Origin: GCA-2684655 sp051278165
GTDB taxonomy: Bacteria; Planctomycetota; UBA1135; UBA2386
Assembly: GCA_051278165.1 (NCBI GenBank)
Contig: JBNMNW010000148.1
Location: forward strand, 1-13,569
Direction of reading: 5' to 3'
DNA length: 13,569 bases
Part shown: positions 7,914 through 13,569 of the stretch, piece by piece
Layout: each line of letters begins with the position of its first letter
How positions within the stretch are numbered: the stretch's first letter is position 1
The notes under the pieces: model-generated
What the model saw: only the letters and a program-made list of their open reading frames with translations
The model's database searches: none
Told to the model about the DNA's origin: nothing
Position numbers and translations under genes: made by a program

Positions 7914-9620
7914 ATGTTTGCCGAACTCATCCTCGCCGCGGCGATGTTTGCCCCCCAAGCGCCTCAAGGCGTCGTCATCAACGAACTCTGCTACGACGAC
8001 ACGGGCACCGACGACTTCGAATTTATTGAGCTCTACAACGGCGGCGCCAACAACGTCGACATCACAGGCTGGACGCTGACCGAAGAAGACGGCACAGCGG
8101 CGTCGGGCAACGTGCACACGATCGGCACGGCGATCCTCGCCCCCGGTCAGTTCTATGTCATCGGCATGGCCTCTGTTCCGAACCTAAACGAACCACTCAC
8201 CTACTCGCTTGAGAACGGCGCCGACGCCGTGTTCCTCAGCGACGCAGCTGGCGTCTACCAAGACAGTGTTGCGTGGGAAGTGCAGAGCTGGTCCAACGCA
8301 CTGCCGATCTGGCTCGAAGGTGATGGCCTCGGTGGCGACATCCAGCTGCACGAGCACGGCGGCATGTTCCAAAACTCGATCAGTCGCGGCATCGATGGCC
8401 TCGACACCGACGACAACGGCTGCGACTTCCGCATCGTTCCGTGGACGCCCGGCACGCTGAACCTGCTCGGCATGACCACGGCGCTGCCATACATCAACGA
8501 CTTCGACGGCATCGTCGGCACCGACGTTACCAACGACTTCACCTTCTCATTCGTCTCCGGCAACGTGGTCGATCCGACCACCTTGGCCTTTCCGATCCCG
8601 GCATCGCCACAAGGTGGCAACTGCGCCACGTGGGGCGACACGAGTGGCGGCAACGCCAACTGGCTGAACAACTTCACCCAGGCGGACTACCTGCTGGAAA
8701 CCTACGTCTACGTCACCGGTCCGAACGCTGCGTTCGACTTCGACGATGGCGAAAACTGGACCATGGGCGTGCGCGGCCACTCCGACTCGTTCGGTGAATA
8801 CCAAAACGTTGGCGGCTTCCAAGGCGTAGTCAACTGCACGACAACGCAATCCGGCCACACCGGCATCGCGTGGATCTGCAACCGCACGCAGCTCACGTCC
8901 GAGCTCTACTTGGTCGACTTCAACAACGGCGCCGGCGCCCTCGCCGGTGGCGACTTCACCGTGCTCGCGGGCCCGGTCAGCATCCAAGCGGGTGTCAACG
9001 ACGGCTGGCAGCGCATTCGTCTATGCGTGCAAGGCACGAGCGTTGTCGGCAACTTCGGCGGCATCTACGGCTGCGACGATGGCCAACGCTTCACGGCAAA
9101 CACCAACACGGTTTGCGCCAACGGCGTCTACCTGACCTACCGCGAGTGCGTGACCAACAACGTCGACATGCTGCCCCTGATGACGGACCGCCTGTTCATC
9201 GGCGATTGCACGACCGCCACGACCACCCAGGTCGGCACCGGCTCGCCGTCGTCGATCGGCACGCCAACGATCTCAGCCCCGGCGCCGATCGTCGGTAACG
9301 CCGCCTTCGCAATCACGGTCAGTGGCTTGATCCCGAACGGCGCGCCGTTCGCCGGCATCATCCTCAGCACCGGCTCGGTTCTGCCAGGCGTCCCGGTTCC
9401 GGGTGGCCCACCGACCGCGCTGCTCTACGTGACCCCGTCGATCATCAACATCGGCTTCGCGAACGCGTCCGGAGACGCCATCTTCGGCATCCCGCTTCCG
9501 TGCAACCCGGAACTGATGGGCCAAACCCTGCTCGGCCAAGGCTTCGACTGGGACGCAACGCTCCCGTTCTCGCTGCCAGTCGCCATGTCGCCGGGCCTCG
9601 TCATGACCCTCGGCTACTAG
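7914..9620 (+). CDS. Secreted lamin-tail-domain (LTD) protein with lectin-like middle and planctomycete C-terminal module
   Basis: The 568-residue protein has a short hydrophobic export signal (about residues 1-16). Residues about 19-150 form a lamin tail domain, recognised by VVINELCYDD, EFIELYNGG, DITGWTL and the later LAPGQFYVI and ADAVFLSD; in bacteria such immunoglobulin-like domains occur on secreted or surface proteins. The segment around DFRIVPWTPGTLNLL (171-185) closes this part. Residues about 190-435 are rich in Gly, Asn, Asp and aromatics and look like a beta-sandwich, possibly concanavalin-like, lectin or adhesion domain, but I recognise no catalytic motif. Residues 443-568 are a separate beta-rich module ending in GQTLLGQGFDW and SPGLVMTLGY, related to the tail of the SGNH hydrolase. 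GGAG precedes the ATG. It is probably monocistronic, followed at once by a 22-bp tandem repeat array. Role: exported structural or binding protein, inferred. Confidence 0.85.
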   Translation: MFAELILAAAMFAPQAPQGVVINELCYDDTGTDDFEFIELYNGGANNVDITGWTLTEEDGTAASGNVHTIGTAILAPGQFYVIGMASVPNLNEPLTYSLENGADAVFLSDAAGVYQDSVAWEVQSWSNALPIWLEGDGLGGDIQLHEHGGMFQNSISRGIDGLDTDDNGCDFRIVPWTPGTLNLLGMTTALPYINDFDGIVGTDVTNDFTFSFVSGNVVDPTTLAFPIPASPQGGNCATWGDTSGGNANWLNNFTQADYLLETYVYVTGPNAAFDFDDGENWTMGVRGHSDSFGEYQNVGGFQGVVNCTTTQSGHTGIAWICNRTQLTSELYLVDFNNGAGALAGGDFTVLAGPVSIQAGVNDGWQRIRLCVQGTSVVGNFGGIYGCDDGQRFTANTNTVCANGVYLTYRECVTNNVDMLPLMTDRLFIGDCTTATTTQVGTGSPSSIGTPTISAPAPIVGNAAFAITVSGLIPNGAPFAGIILSTGSVLPGVPVPGGPPTALLYVTPSIINIGFANASGDAIFGIPLPCNPELMGQTLLGQGFDWDATLPFSLPVAMSPGLVMTLGY

Positions 9621-9621
9621 G

Positions 9622-9768
9622 CTGAGGAGTCTCTGTGACCACGCTCAAGACTCTCGGTGACCACACTGCGGGCCTTCGGCGATCAAGCTCTGGTCCTTCG
9701 GCAATTACGCTGAGGGCCTTCGGCGACCACGCTCTGATCCTTCGGCGACCACACTGAAGGAACGGGCC
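9622..9768. repeat. 22-bp tandem repeat array (about 6.5 units)
   Basis: Starting just after the stop codon of the lamin-tail gene is a partial unit (9622-9636), then units at 9637, 9659, 9681, 9703, 9725 and 9747, each exactly 22 bp. A rough consensus is GACCACGCTCTGGTCCTTCG followed by GC. Units differ mainly in the middle (positions about 9-15), while the GACCACRCT start and CTTCGGC end are conserved; the last unit is degenerate. The array is non-coding as far as I can see. CCTTCGG could form small hairpins in RNA. Degenerate copies reappear at 9912-9972. Confidence 0.8.
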
Positions 9769-9794
9769 GCGAGCGGCAATGCTTGAGGCTCACC

Positions 9795-9818
9795 GCGCGC
9801 GCTGCTACTGGCGCGCGC
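9795..9818. repeat. GCGCGCGC inverted/direct repeat hairpin
   Basis: GCGCGCGC at 9795-9802 and 9811-9818 flanks TGCTACTG. Because the octamer is self-complementary the two copies can pair as an 8-bp stem. The copies also form a direct repeat that continues into CTACT-like sequence, so slippage duplication is another explanation. Confidence 0.55.
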
Positions 9819-9911
9819 TACTCACCGCCGCGATTGCGTCGCTGGCGAGAACAGGCTCGCATGAGTGCGGAGCCTCCCGCGCGGGCCCAAGGGCTCTGCG
9901 CGCCATATATT

Positions 9912-9972
9912 CTGCGGGCCTCGGCCACTGCTCAGCTTGGCCACACTGCTTTGATCTATGGCTACGTTGGCC
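9912..9972. repeat. Degenerate continuation of the 22-bp repeat
   Basis: Segments 9912-9925 (CTGCGGGCCTCGGC), 9926-9941, 9942-9962 (CACACTGCTTTGATCTATGG then C) and 9963-9972 each align to the CACRCT...GGC pattern of the array at 9637-9746, with small indels. This suggests an older, decayed extension of the same repeat. Confidence 0.4.
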
Positions 9973-10029
9973 TGCGCCCGCATTAGCCCATAGCTGAATG
10001 AGGCCAGCCCACGCCAAGCCCGGCCGGAA

Positions 10030-10045
10030 CGGCTTTACCAAGCCG
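10030..10045 (-). terminator. Short hairpin after the Gfo/Idh/MocA gene
   Basis: CGGCTT (10030-10035) and AAGCCG (10040-10045) form a perfect 6-bp stem around TACC, about 15 nt past the stop codon of the minus-strand oxidoreductase. It has no T-tract, so it may be a weak terminator or an RNA 3'-end structure. Confidence 0.35.
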
Positions 10046-10060
10046 CAAGCTGGCTGCGTT

Positions 10061-11227
10061 CTAGCGCGGCACCTTGACCCAGGCCTTACTTTTGGCCGAG
10101 GTCAGCGCTGCTTCGAGCACAGCTTGCACCGCAACCCCATCGTCGAAGTTCGGCGCAAACGGCTTCTTGCCAACGAGCGCTTCGGCGAAGTCCTTAACGT
10201 GATGCACAAAGGTGTGCTCGTAGCCAACGATGTGGCCATCAGGCCACCAGTTGGGCGCGTATGGATGCACGTCGTCCATGCACATGATTGTGCGGAAGCC
10301 TTGCCCATCACGCGCATCCTGCTGCGAGAACACTTCGAGTTCGTTCATACGCTCGAGGTTCCATCGGATCGTGCCGGTCGTGCCGGAGACCTCGATGCAG
10401 TTGTAGTTCTTGCGACCCGGCGCGACGCGCGTAGCCTCAAACGTGCCGATCGCGCCACCCTTGAAGCGAGCCATGATGCAAAACGCATCGTCGACATCGA
10501 CCTTCGCCATCTTGCCGCCGCCAGCTGGGCGCTGCTTATGGAAGGTCTGCTGCATGCCGCACACAGAGTCGAACTCAAGCCCCGTCAACGCGCGCGTCAA
10601 GTCGATCAGGTGAGCATTGAGATCGCCGTGCGCACCGCTGCCAGCGGTCTTGCGCGATGTCCGCCAGCTCGCCGGCGACTTGGGATCACTAAGCCAATCC
10701 TGCAGGTAAACGGCGCGCACCTGCAGCACGTCGCCGATATCGCCACGCGCAATCATCTTGGCCGCCAACATCGTCGCTGGAGCACGACGATAGTTATGCC
10801 AGATGCCAACCCGCACCTTCTGCTTCTTGGCCAACTGAGCCATCGCCTTCGCTTCCACGAGGGTCATCGCCAGCGGCTTCTCGCAAAGCACATTCTTCTT
10901 GGCGCGCAGAGCCTGCATCGAGATCGAATAATGACTGTCGTTCGGCGTCGCGACATCAATCACATCAATAGATGGATCGGCGAGAACCGCAGCGAGATCC
11001 GCGGTAGCACACTCAAAGCCAAGCTTCTGAGCCGCAGCTGCCGCACGCTTCTGATCACGCCCGACAATCACCTTCGGCACAACCTGCACCGGCAGATCGA
11101 AGAAGTGATTCACCTGACGATATGCGTTGCCGTGCGCACGCCCCATGAAGGCGTGCCCGACCATCGCGATGTTGAGAACAGGCAGCTGCTTTTTGCCACT
11201 GCGATTAGATTGCGACGTAAGGCTCAT
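10061..11227 (-). CDS. Gfo/Idh/MocA-family NAD(P)-dependent oxidoreductase
   Basis: Translation from ATG at 11227 gives 388 residues, the usual size for this family of sugar and cyclitol dehydrogenases. The N-terminal Rossmann fold shows NIAMVGHAFMGRAH (19-32), a GxxxxG variant of the dinucleotide-binding loop, then VIDVATPNDSHY (89-100), and the family hallmark CEKPLA with Lys117. In the C-terminal alpha/beta domain, SGAHGDLNAHLIDL (197-210) carries the conserved Asp202/His206 pair. There is no twin-arginine or Sec signal, so a cytosolic enzyme is expected; several planctomycete paralogues are exported, but not this one. Upstream in-frame starts (11242, 11362) add an Arg-rich, unconvincing extension. 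The substrate is unknown. The related TIM-barrel isomerase at 1799-2845 could act in the same kind of pathway, but it is not adjacent. A transposase gene lies 124 bp upstream in the same orientation. Confidence 0.92.
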   Translation of the reverse strand: MSLTSQSNRSGKKQLPVLNIAMVGHAFMGRAHGNAYRQVNHFFDLPVQVVPKVIVGRDQKRAAAAAQKLGFECATADLAAVLADPSIDVIDVATPNDSHYSISMQALRAKKNVLCEKPLAMTLVEAKAMAQLAKKQKVRVGIWHNYRRAPATMLAAKMIARGDIGDVLQVRAVYLQDWLSDPKSPASWRTSRKTAGSGAHGDLNAHLIDLTRALTGLEFDSVCGMQQTFHKQRPAGGGKMAKVDVDDAFCIMARFKGGAIGTFEATRVAPGRKNYNCIEVSGTTGTIRWNLERMNELEVFSQQDARDGQGFRTIMCMDDVHPYAPNWWPDGHIVGYEHTFVHHVKDFAEALVGKKPFAPNFDDGVAVQAVLEAALTSAKSKAWVKVPR

Positions 11228-11351
11228 TGCGCCGCGCACCATAGGCAGCCACCGATGCGAGCGCCACCGAAGAACTGATCCCCTGGGTGTTGGTCTAGGG
11301 CCCACACAATGAGGAGCACGACACCTAACTAGATCCAGGCCACGGGCATTG

Positions 11352-12404
11352 CTACATCGCAACCCCTCCCGTCAAGACAGTCTCAGTGCCGCAGAAGCTG
11401 GCAGGGTGCAGACTGTGCACGCCCCAATCCTGCCGCCAACGCACGATCTCCATCGGATGCAGCTGCCGCGGCAGCAGGCCAAGAAACTTCGCAGGTGTCT
11501 CATGCGGCTTGTCACGATTGAAGCGCTGGCGCACGTAGTTGCGGTACACGGTGAAGATTGCGAGTTGACCGCGGAGCCACTTCGCCTGCTTCGATCCCAA
11601 CCACGATTTACGGCGCAACCGACCACAGTTATCGCGGCTCTTCGAGATCATCAAGTTGATGGGGAACAATGGATTACGCGTCGTGCGAGGAGCAGAGCCG
11701 GCAGTCTTCGCATGCGTCATATCGCGCCCGAACACATCGCGCGCCAGCGTCGCATAACTTGATTTTTGATCCGTCAACAACTCGATCGGCCCCGAAACTC
11801 TGCGCCGGAGCGCGAGCAAAACGCGCCTTACACATTGGCGGCTCTGATCTGCCCTCTTGCCATTTTTGTTCTCATCGACGTCCTGCCGCTTTCGACGCGC
11901 GGTGCCAGCGGGGGCCAAACGACGGATCGAGCCAACGTCGGTCGCGACCACAAACCAAGACTGCCTCTCGATCAGAATCGGCACGGTCAGCGGTCGAATC
12001 GACGTCTGCTCATAGCTCTCTTCCTCGTCCATTATATAGGTCCGGCCCGGCGGCAACGACAGGCTGAGATTCTCATGTAGCTGCTCACACGTGCGCGACA
12101 ACTTGCGCATCTTCTTCTGCACCGTGCTCGGCCCCAGGTTGAGCACACGAGCGGCCTGGCGCAGGCCAACACCACTGGCAAGAAGGTCGAACAAGCGGTC
12201 ATTGCAGTCGGGACGACGGTCGCGGTAGTCATACCGAAAGGTCTGCCGAGAAAACGTCTTAAGACACTCAAGGCAGCGGTAGCGTTGCTCACGCCGCTCA
12301 CGACATCGGGCCCGAAAAGACCCCCATCGGATGATGCGCCCGGGGCCGCATCCTTGGTGAGCAGAGCAACTGGGATTCGGACAGCGCGGCGGGCGAAACG
12401 GCAT
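11352..12404 (-). CDS. Transposase, IS1/IS1595-like, zinc-ribbon plus DDE/DDN-type catalytic domain
   Basis: An intact 350-residue transposase. Numbering from the ATG at 12404, the N-terminus has a zinc-ribbon: CPNPSC (Cys8, Cys13) and CLEC (Cys44, Cys47). A helix-turn-helix follows near 78-102 (GLRQAARVLNLGPSTVQKKM). The catalytic core shows MDEEESYE (Asp126) and LLTDQKSSY (Asp212). By alignment in my head with IS1 InsB, the third acidic residue falls on Asn250 in LFPINLM, followed by RLRRKSW with a Lys; this resembles the DDN-K arrangement reported for IS1595-family enzymes. A TTG directly before the ATG is also in frame, but AGGAG (minus-strand sense of 12412-12416) sits 7 nt from the ATG. 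There is no frameshift or internal stop, so the element may be active. It lies between the VCBS gene and the Gfo/Idh gene. Confidence 0.85.
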   Translation of the reverse strand: MPFRPPRCPNPSCSAHQGCGPGRIIRWGSFRARCRERREQRYRCLECLKTFSRQTFRYDYRDRRPDCNDRLFDLLASGVGLRQAARVLNLGPSTVQKKMRKLSRTCEQLHENLSLSLPPGRTYIMDEEESYEQTSIRPLTVPILIERQSWFVVATDVGSIRRLAPAGTARRKRQDVDENKNGKRADQSRQCVRRVLLALRRRVSGPIELLTDQKSSYATLARDVFGRDMTHAKTAGSAPRTTRNPLFPINLMISKSRDNCGRLRRKSWLGSKQAKWLRGQLAIFTVYRNYVRQRFNRDKPHETPAKFLGLLPRQLHPMEIVRWRQDWGVHSLHPASFCGTETVLTGGVAM

Positions 12405-12411
12405 CAATGAT

Positions 12412-12416
12412 CTCCT
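12412..12416 (-). promoter_or_regulatory. Shine-Dalgarno site of the transposase gene
   Basis: AGGAG on the minus strand lies 8 nt upstream of the ATG at 12404 if the spacer is counted to the A. It is a clear ribosome binding site and favours the ATG over the adjacent TTG. Confidence 0.55.
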
Positions 12417-12482
12417 GCCGGATCATTCCGACAGAAGCTTAGGGGGCAGGAATTGCCCACGGTGTCATCGTTTTCGACCACC

Positions 12483-12504
12483 AACAGCTAAGGAATCAGC
12501 TGTT
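12483..12504 (-). terminator. Stem-loop overlapping the stop codon of the VCBS gene
   Basis: AACAGCT (12483-12489) and AGCTGTT (12498-12504) form a perfect 7-bp stem with an 8-nt loop. The stem includes two bases of the TAA stop codon (12503-12505) of the minus-strand FG-GAP gene. No T-tract follows, so termination or mRNA 3'-end protection is inferred from position. Confidence 0.4.
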
Positions 12505-13569
12505 ACTTAGTGCCCCCAAAGAGGACTCGTAGGTTCGCAGTCGTCGACATCTGTAGAGCCCAACCCAAGAACAAGTCCGGAACGCCATCACTGTTCCAAT
12601 CGCCAAGGTCCAAGGACAACTTGTTTGGGAACAGCCCTGCTCGTGTAGCCGACACAAAACGAGCATCGCCGAAATCGCCGGTGCCCGTGCTCAGGTAACT
12701 AGCCACCGACGTGGCAGTCGTCTGGCCGGTGAACTCGGTCACCACGACCACGTCTAGGTTGCCGTCGCCGTTGACGTCACTGAGCTTCAGGATCGTCGGC
12801 TTGCCTGCTCCGAGCTGCCAAGGCGAACCGAGCGCCTCCTCAAACGCCCCGACATTGACTTCACTCGACTGGCCGCCGGGTGCATCCGTGTTGCGAAATA
12901 GCCGCAATGAGTCATCGCCCTCGCAGGCAACAATCAGGTCGCTGACACCGTCGCCGTCAAAGTCGCTTGAGGCGAGGCGTGCAGGCTGACTTCCGGCAAG
13001 CAGGTTTGCAGGTCCTCCAATTTCCGAGCTCAACTCGAACTGGTCATCCTTGGGAGTTAGACCTGCCGAGTATCGACAGAAGATAATGTGGTTGCCGTCC
13101 AGTGATGTCGGCGTCGTGCCAGTGGGAATGGCCACAGCCATTTCCAATGCTTCGGTAGCTTCGGTGAAGTTGGCCAGAGTGAACGTCGAGGCATTGCCGT
13201 GAACCTCCAACATATTGGTGGGGAGCTCAAACGGGAATTCCCCAAACGGTACGGGCTTGCCGCGCATCAAGACTAGCAACGAATGGTCTTGTCCCGAATC
13301 CAATGACGAAAGCGACAACAGCAGGATCACGTCAAGTAAGCCGTCACGATCCACATCTTCGACCTTGATCTGCGACTCGTCATCCAACACCCCGGGGACA
13401 ATGAGCTGGCGCGCCTGCACGTTGAAGTTTGGCACCCCATCACCCAAGGATGGATCCCAAATGGTTACGACTCCGTTGCTTGACAAACAGATCAACAAGT
13501 CTGACTGACCGACGACGCCCGGCACCAAAGCAACGGACCGTGGCAATAGGCTGCTAACGCTCAATTGCG
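12503..13569 (-). CDS. FG-GAP/VCBS-repeat protein (partial, 5' end outside window)
   Basis: The frame is open to the right edge of the window (only a TTG occurs near 13564), so the N-terminus, presumably with an export signal, is outside. About 355 residues are visible. Counting from 13564, four calcium-loop FG-GAP motifs of the DxDxDG type occur: VEDVDRDGLLDVILL (68-82), SSDFDGDGVSDLIVA (199-213), LSDVNGDGNLDVVVV (261-275) and LGDWNSDGVPDLFLG (320-334). A further DPSLGDGVPNF near 37-47 may be a decayed repeat. Such repeats build beta-propellers like those of integrin alpha chains, and in bacteria occur on secreted or surface proteins that bind ligands or polysaccharides. No catalytic motif or C-terminal anchor is seen; the protein ends LRVLFGGTK. 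Unlike the two other secreted proteins in this window, it lacks the shared C-terminal module. Confidence 0.85.
   Translation of the reverse strand, partial: QLSVSSLLPRSVALVPGVVGQSDLLICLSSNGVVTIWDPSLGDGVPNFNVQARQLIVPGVLDDESQIKVEDVDRDGLLDVILLLSLSSLDSGQDHSLLVLMRGKPVPFGEFPFELPTNMLEVHGNASTFTLANFTEATEALEMAVAIPTGTTPTSLDGNHIIFCRYSAGLTPKDDQFELSSEIGGPANLLAGSQPARLASSDFDGDGVSDLIVACEGDDSLRLFRNTDAPGGQSSEVNVGAFEEALGSPWQLGAGKPTILKLSDVNGDGNLDVVVVTEFTGQTTATSVASYLSTGTGDFGDARFVSATRAGLFPNKLSLDLGDWNSDGVPDLFLGWALQMSTTANLRVLFGGTK

Larger units (their letters stand above)
9621..10060. other. 440-bp gene-free region between convergent genes
   Basis: No credible coding sequence was found here: short open frames on both strands are low-complexity and have no recognisable domain. 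The region holds the 22-bp tandem array, a GCGCGCGC inverted repeat with an 8-nt loop (9795-9802 and 9811-9818), degenerate repeat copies near 9912-9972, an imperfect stem (9956-9963 with 9985-9993) and a short hairpin close to the end of the Gfo/Idh gene. It is flanked by the 3' ends of two convergent genes, so no promoter is required here. Confidence 0.6.
11346..12454 (-). mobile_element. Probable insertion sequence, IS1/IS1595 type, boundaries tentative
   Basis: The single transposase gene nearly fills this interval. Outside it, GGCCACGG (11338-11345) and GCCCACGG (12455-12462) match at 7 of 8 positions and could be an 8-bp target duplication. However, terminal inverted repeats inside these limits are not convincing. 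An alternative reading uses GGGCA (11344) and TGCCC (12454-12458) as the tips of short inverted repeats, which then lack a duplication. The boundaries are a guess; the presence of a transposase is not. Confidence 0.35.

Noticed and set aside
9637..9746. CRISPR array
   Set aside because: The 22-bp units are directly adjacent with no unique spacers, and no cas genes are seen; it is a simple tandem repeat.
9956..9993. CTATGGCT / AGCCCATAG imperfect stem
   Set aside because: It has a long loop and a bulge, and lies inside decayed repeat sequence; too weak to call as a separate element.
9779..10041. Small open frames in the repeat region (72, 67 and 78 codons)
   Set aside because: They overlap on both strands, have biased low-complexity translations, no ribosome site and no recognisable domain.
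9998..11278. 426-codon plus-strand open frame
   Set aside because: It is antisense to the Gfo/Idh/MocA gene, whose family motifs are clear; its translation is Arg/His-rich, typical of an antisense shadow in high-GC DNA.
11228..11362. Longer N-terminus for the Gfo/Idh/MocA protein
   Set aside because: The extension is Arg/Trp-rich with no family similarity, and it would overlap the end of the transposase gene.

Overview
The window reads as part of a moderately high-GC bacterial chromosome. It is most likely a planctomycete, and within that phylum probably one of the marine lineages rich in secreted proteins. This is an inference from the gene repertoire: a secreted lamin-tail-domain protein, a secreted SGNH hydrolase, a related C-terminal module on both, an FG-GAP/VCBS protein, a Gfo/Idh/MocA oxidoreductase, an AP2-type sugar isomerase, and mostly weak Shine-Dalgarno sequences. 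No rRNA, tRNA or CRISPR array was seen.

Layout. At 1-1606 (minus, running off the left edge) lies a membrane protein that resembles RnfD/NqrB and ends in Sel1-like repeats. At 1799-2845 (minus) is a xylose-isomerase-like TIM-barrel sugar isomerase/epimerase. It diverges from 2955-4187 (plus), a secreted SGNH/GDSL-type hydrolase. Converging on that gene is a two-gene minus-strand operon: a DASS/SLC13 anion symporter (6215-7702), then, 3 nt downstream, an alpha/beta hydrolase with a long polytopic C-terminus (4232-6211). Diverging from the operon is a secreted lamin-tail-domain protein (7914-9620). Between them, at 7703-7913, is a regulatory-looking region with a perfect 7-bp hairpin and a T-tract.

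Directly after the lamin-tail gene is a 440-bp non-coding stretch. It opens with a phased 22-bp tandem repeat and later holds degenerate copies of it. The minus strand then carries a Gfo/Idh/MocA dehydrogenase (10061-11227), an intact single-ORF transposase of IS1/IS1595 type (11352-12404), and the C-terminal part of an FG-GAP/VCBS protein running off the right edge (12503-13569).

How the genes fit together. The symporter and membrane hydrolase are the only clear operon, and they suggest handling of an anionic or ester substrate at the membrane. The TIM-barrel isomerase and Gfo/Idh oxidoreductase belong to families that often share sugar or inositol-type pathways, but here they lie about 7 kb apart. 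The secreted proteins look like the usual surface/exported inventory of these bacteria. I found no defence system or biosynthetic cluster. The least ordinary items are the RnfD-like/Sel1 fusion, the symporter plus polytopic hydrolase pair, the 22-bp repeat array, and the hairpin between divergent genes.
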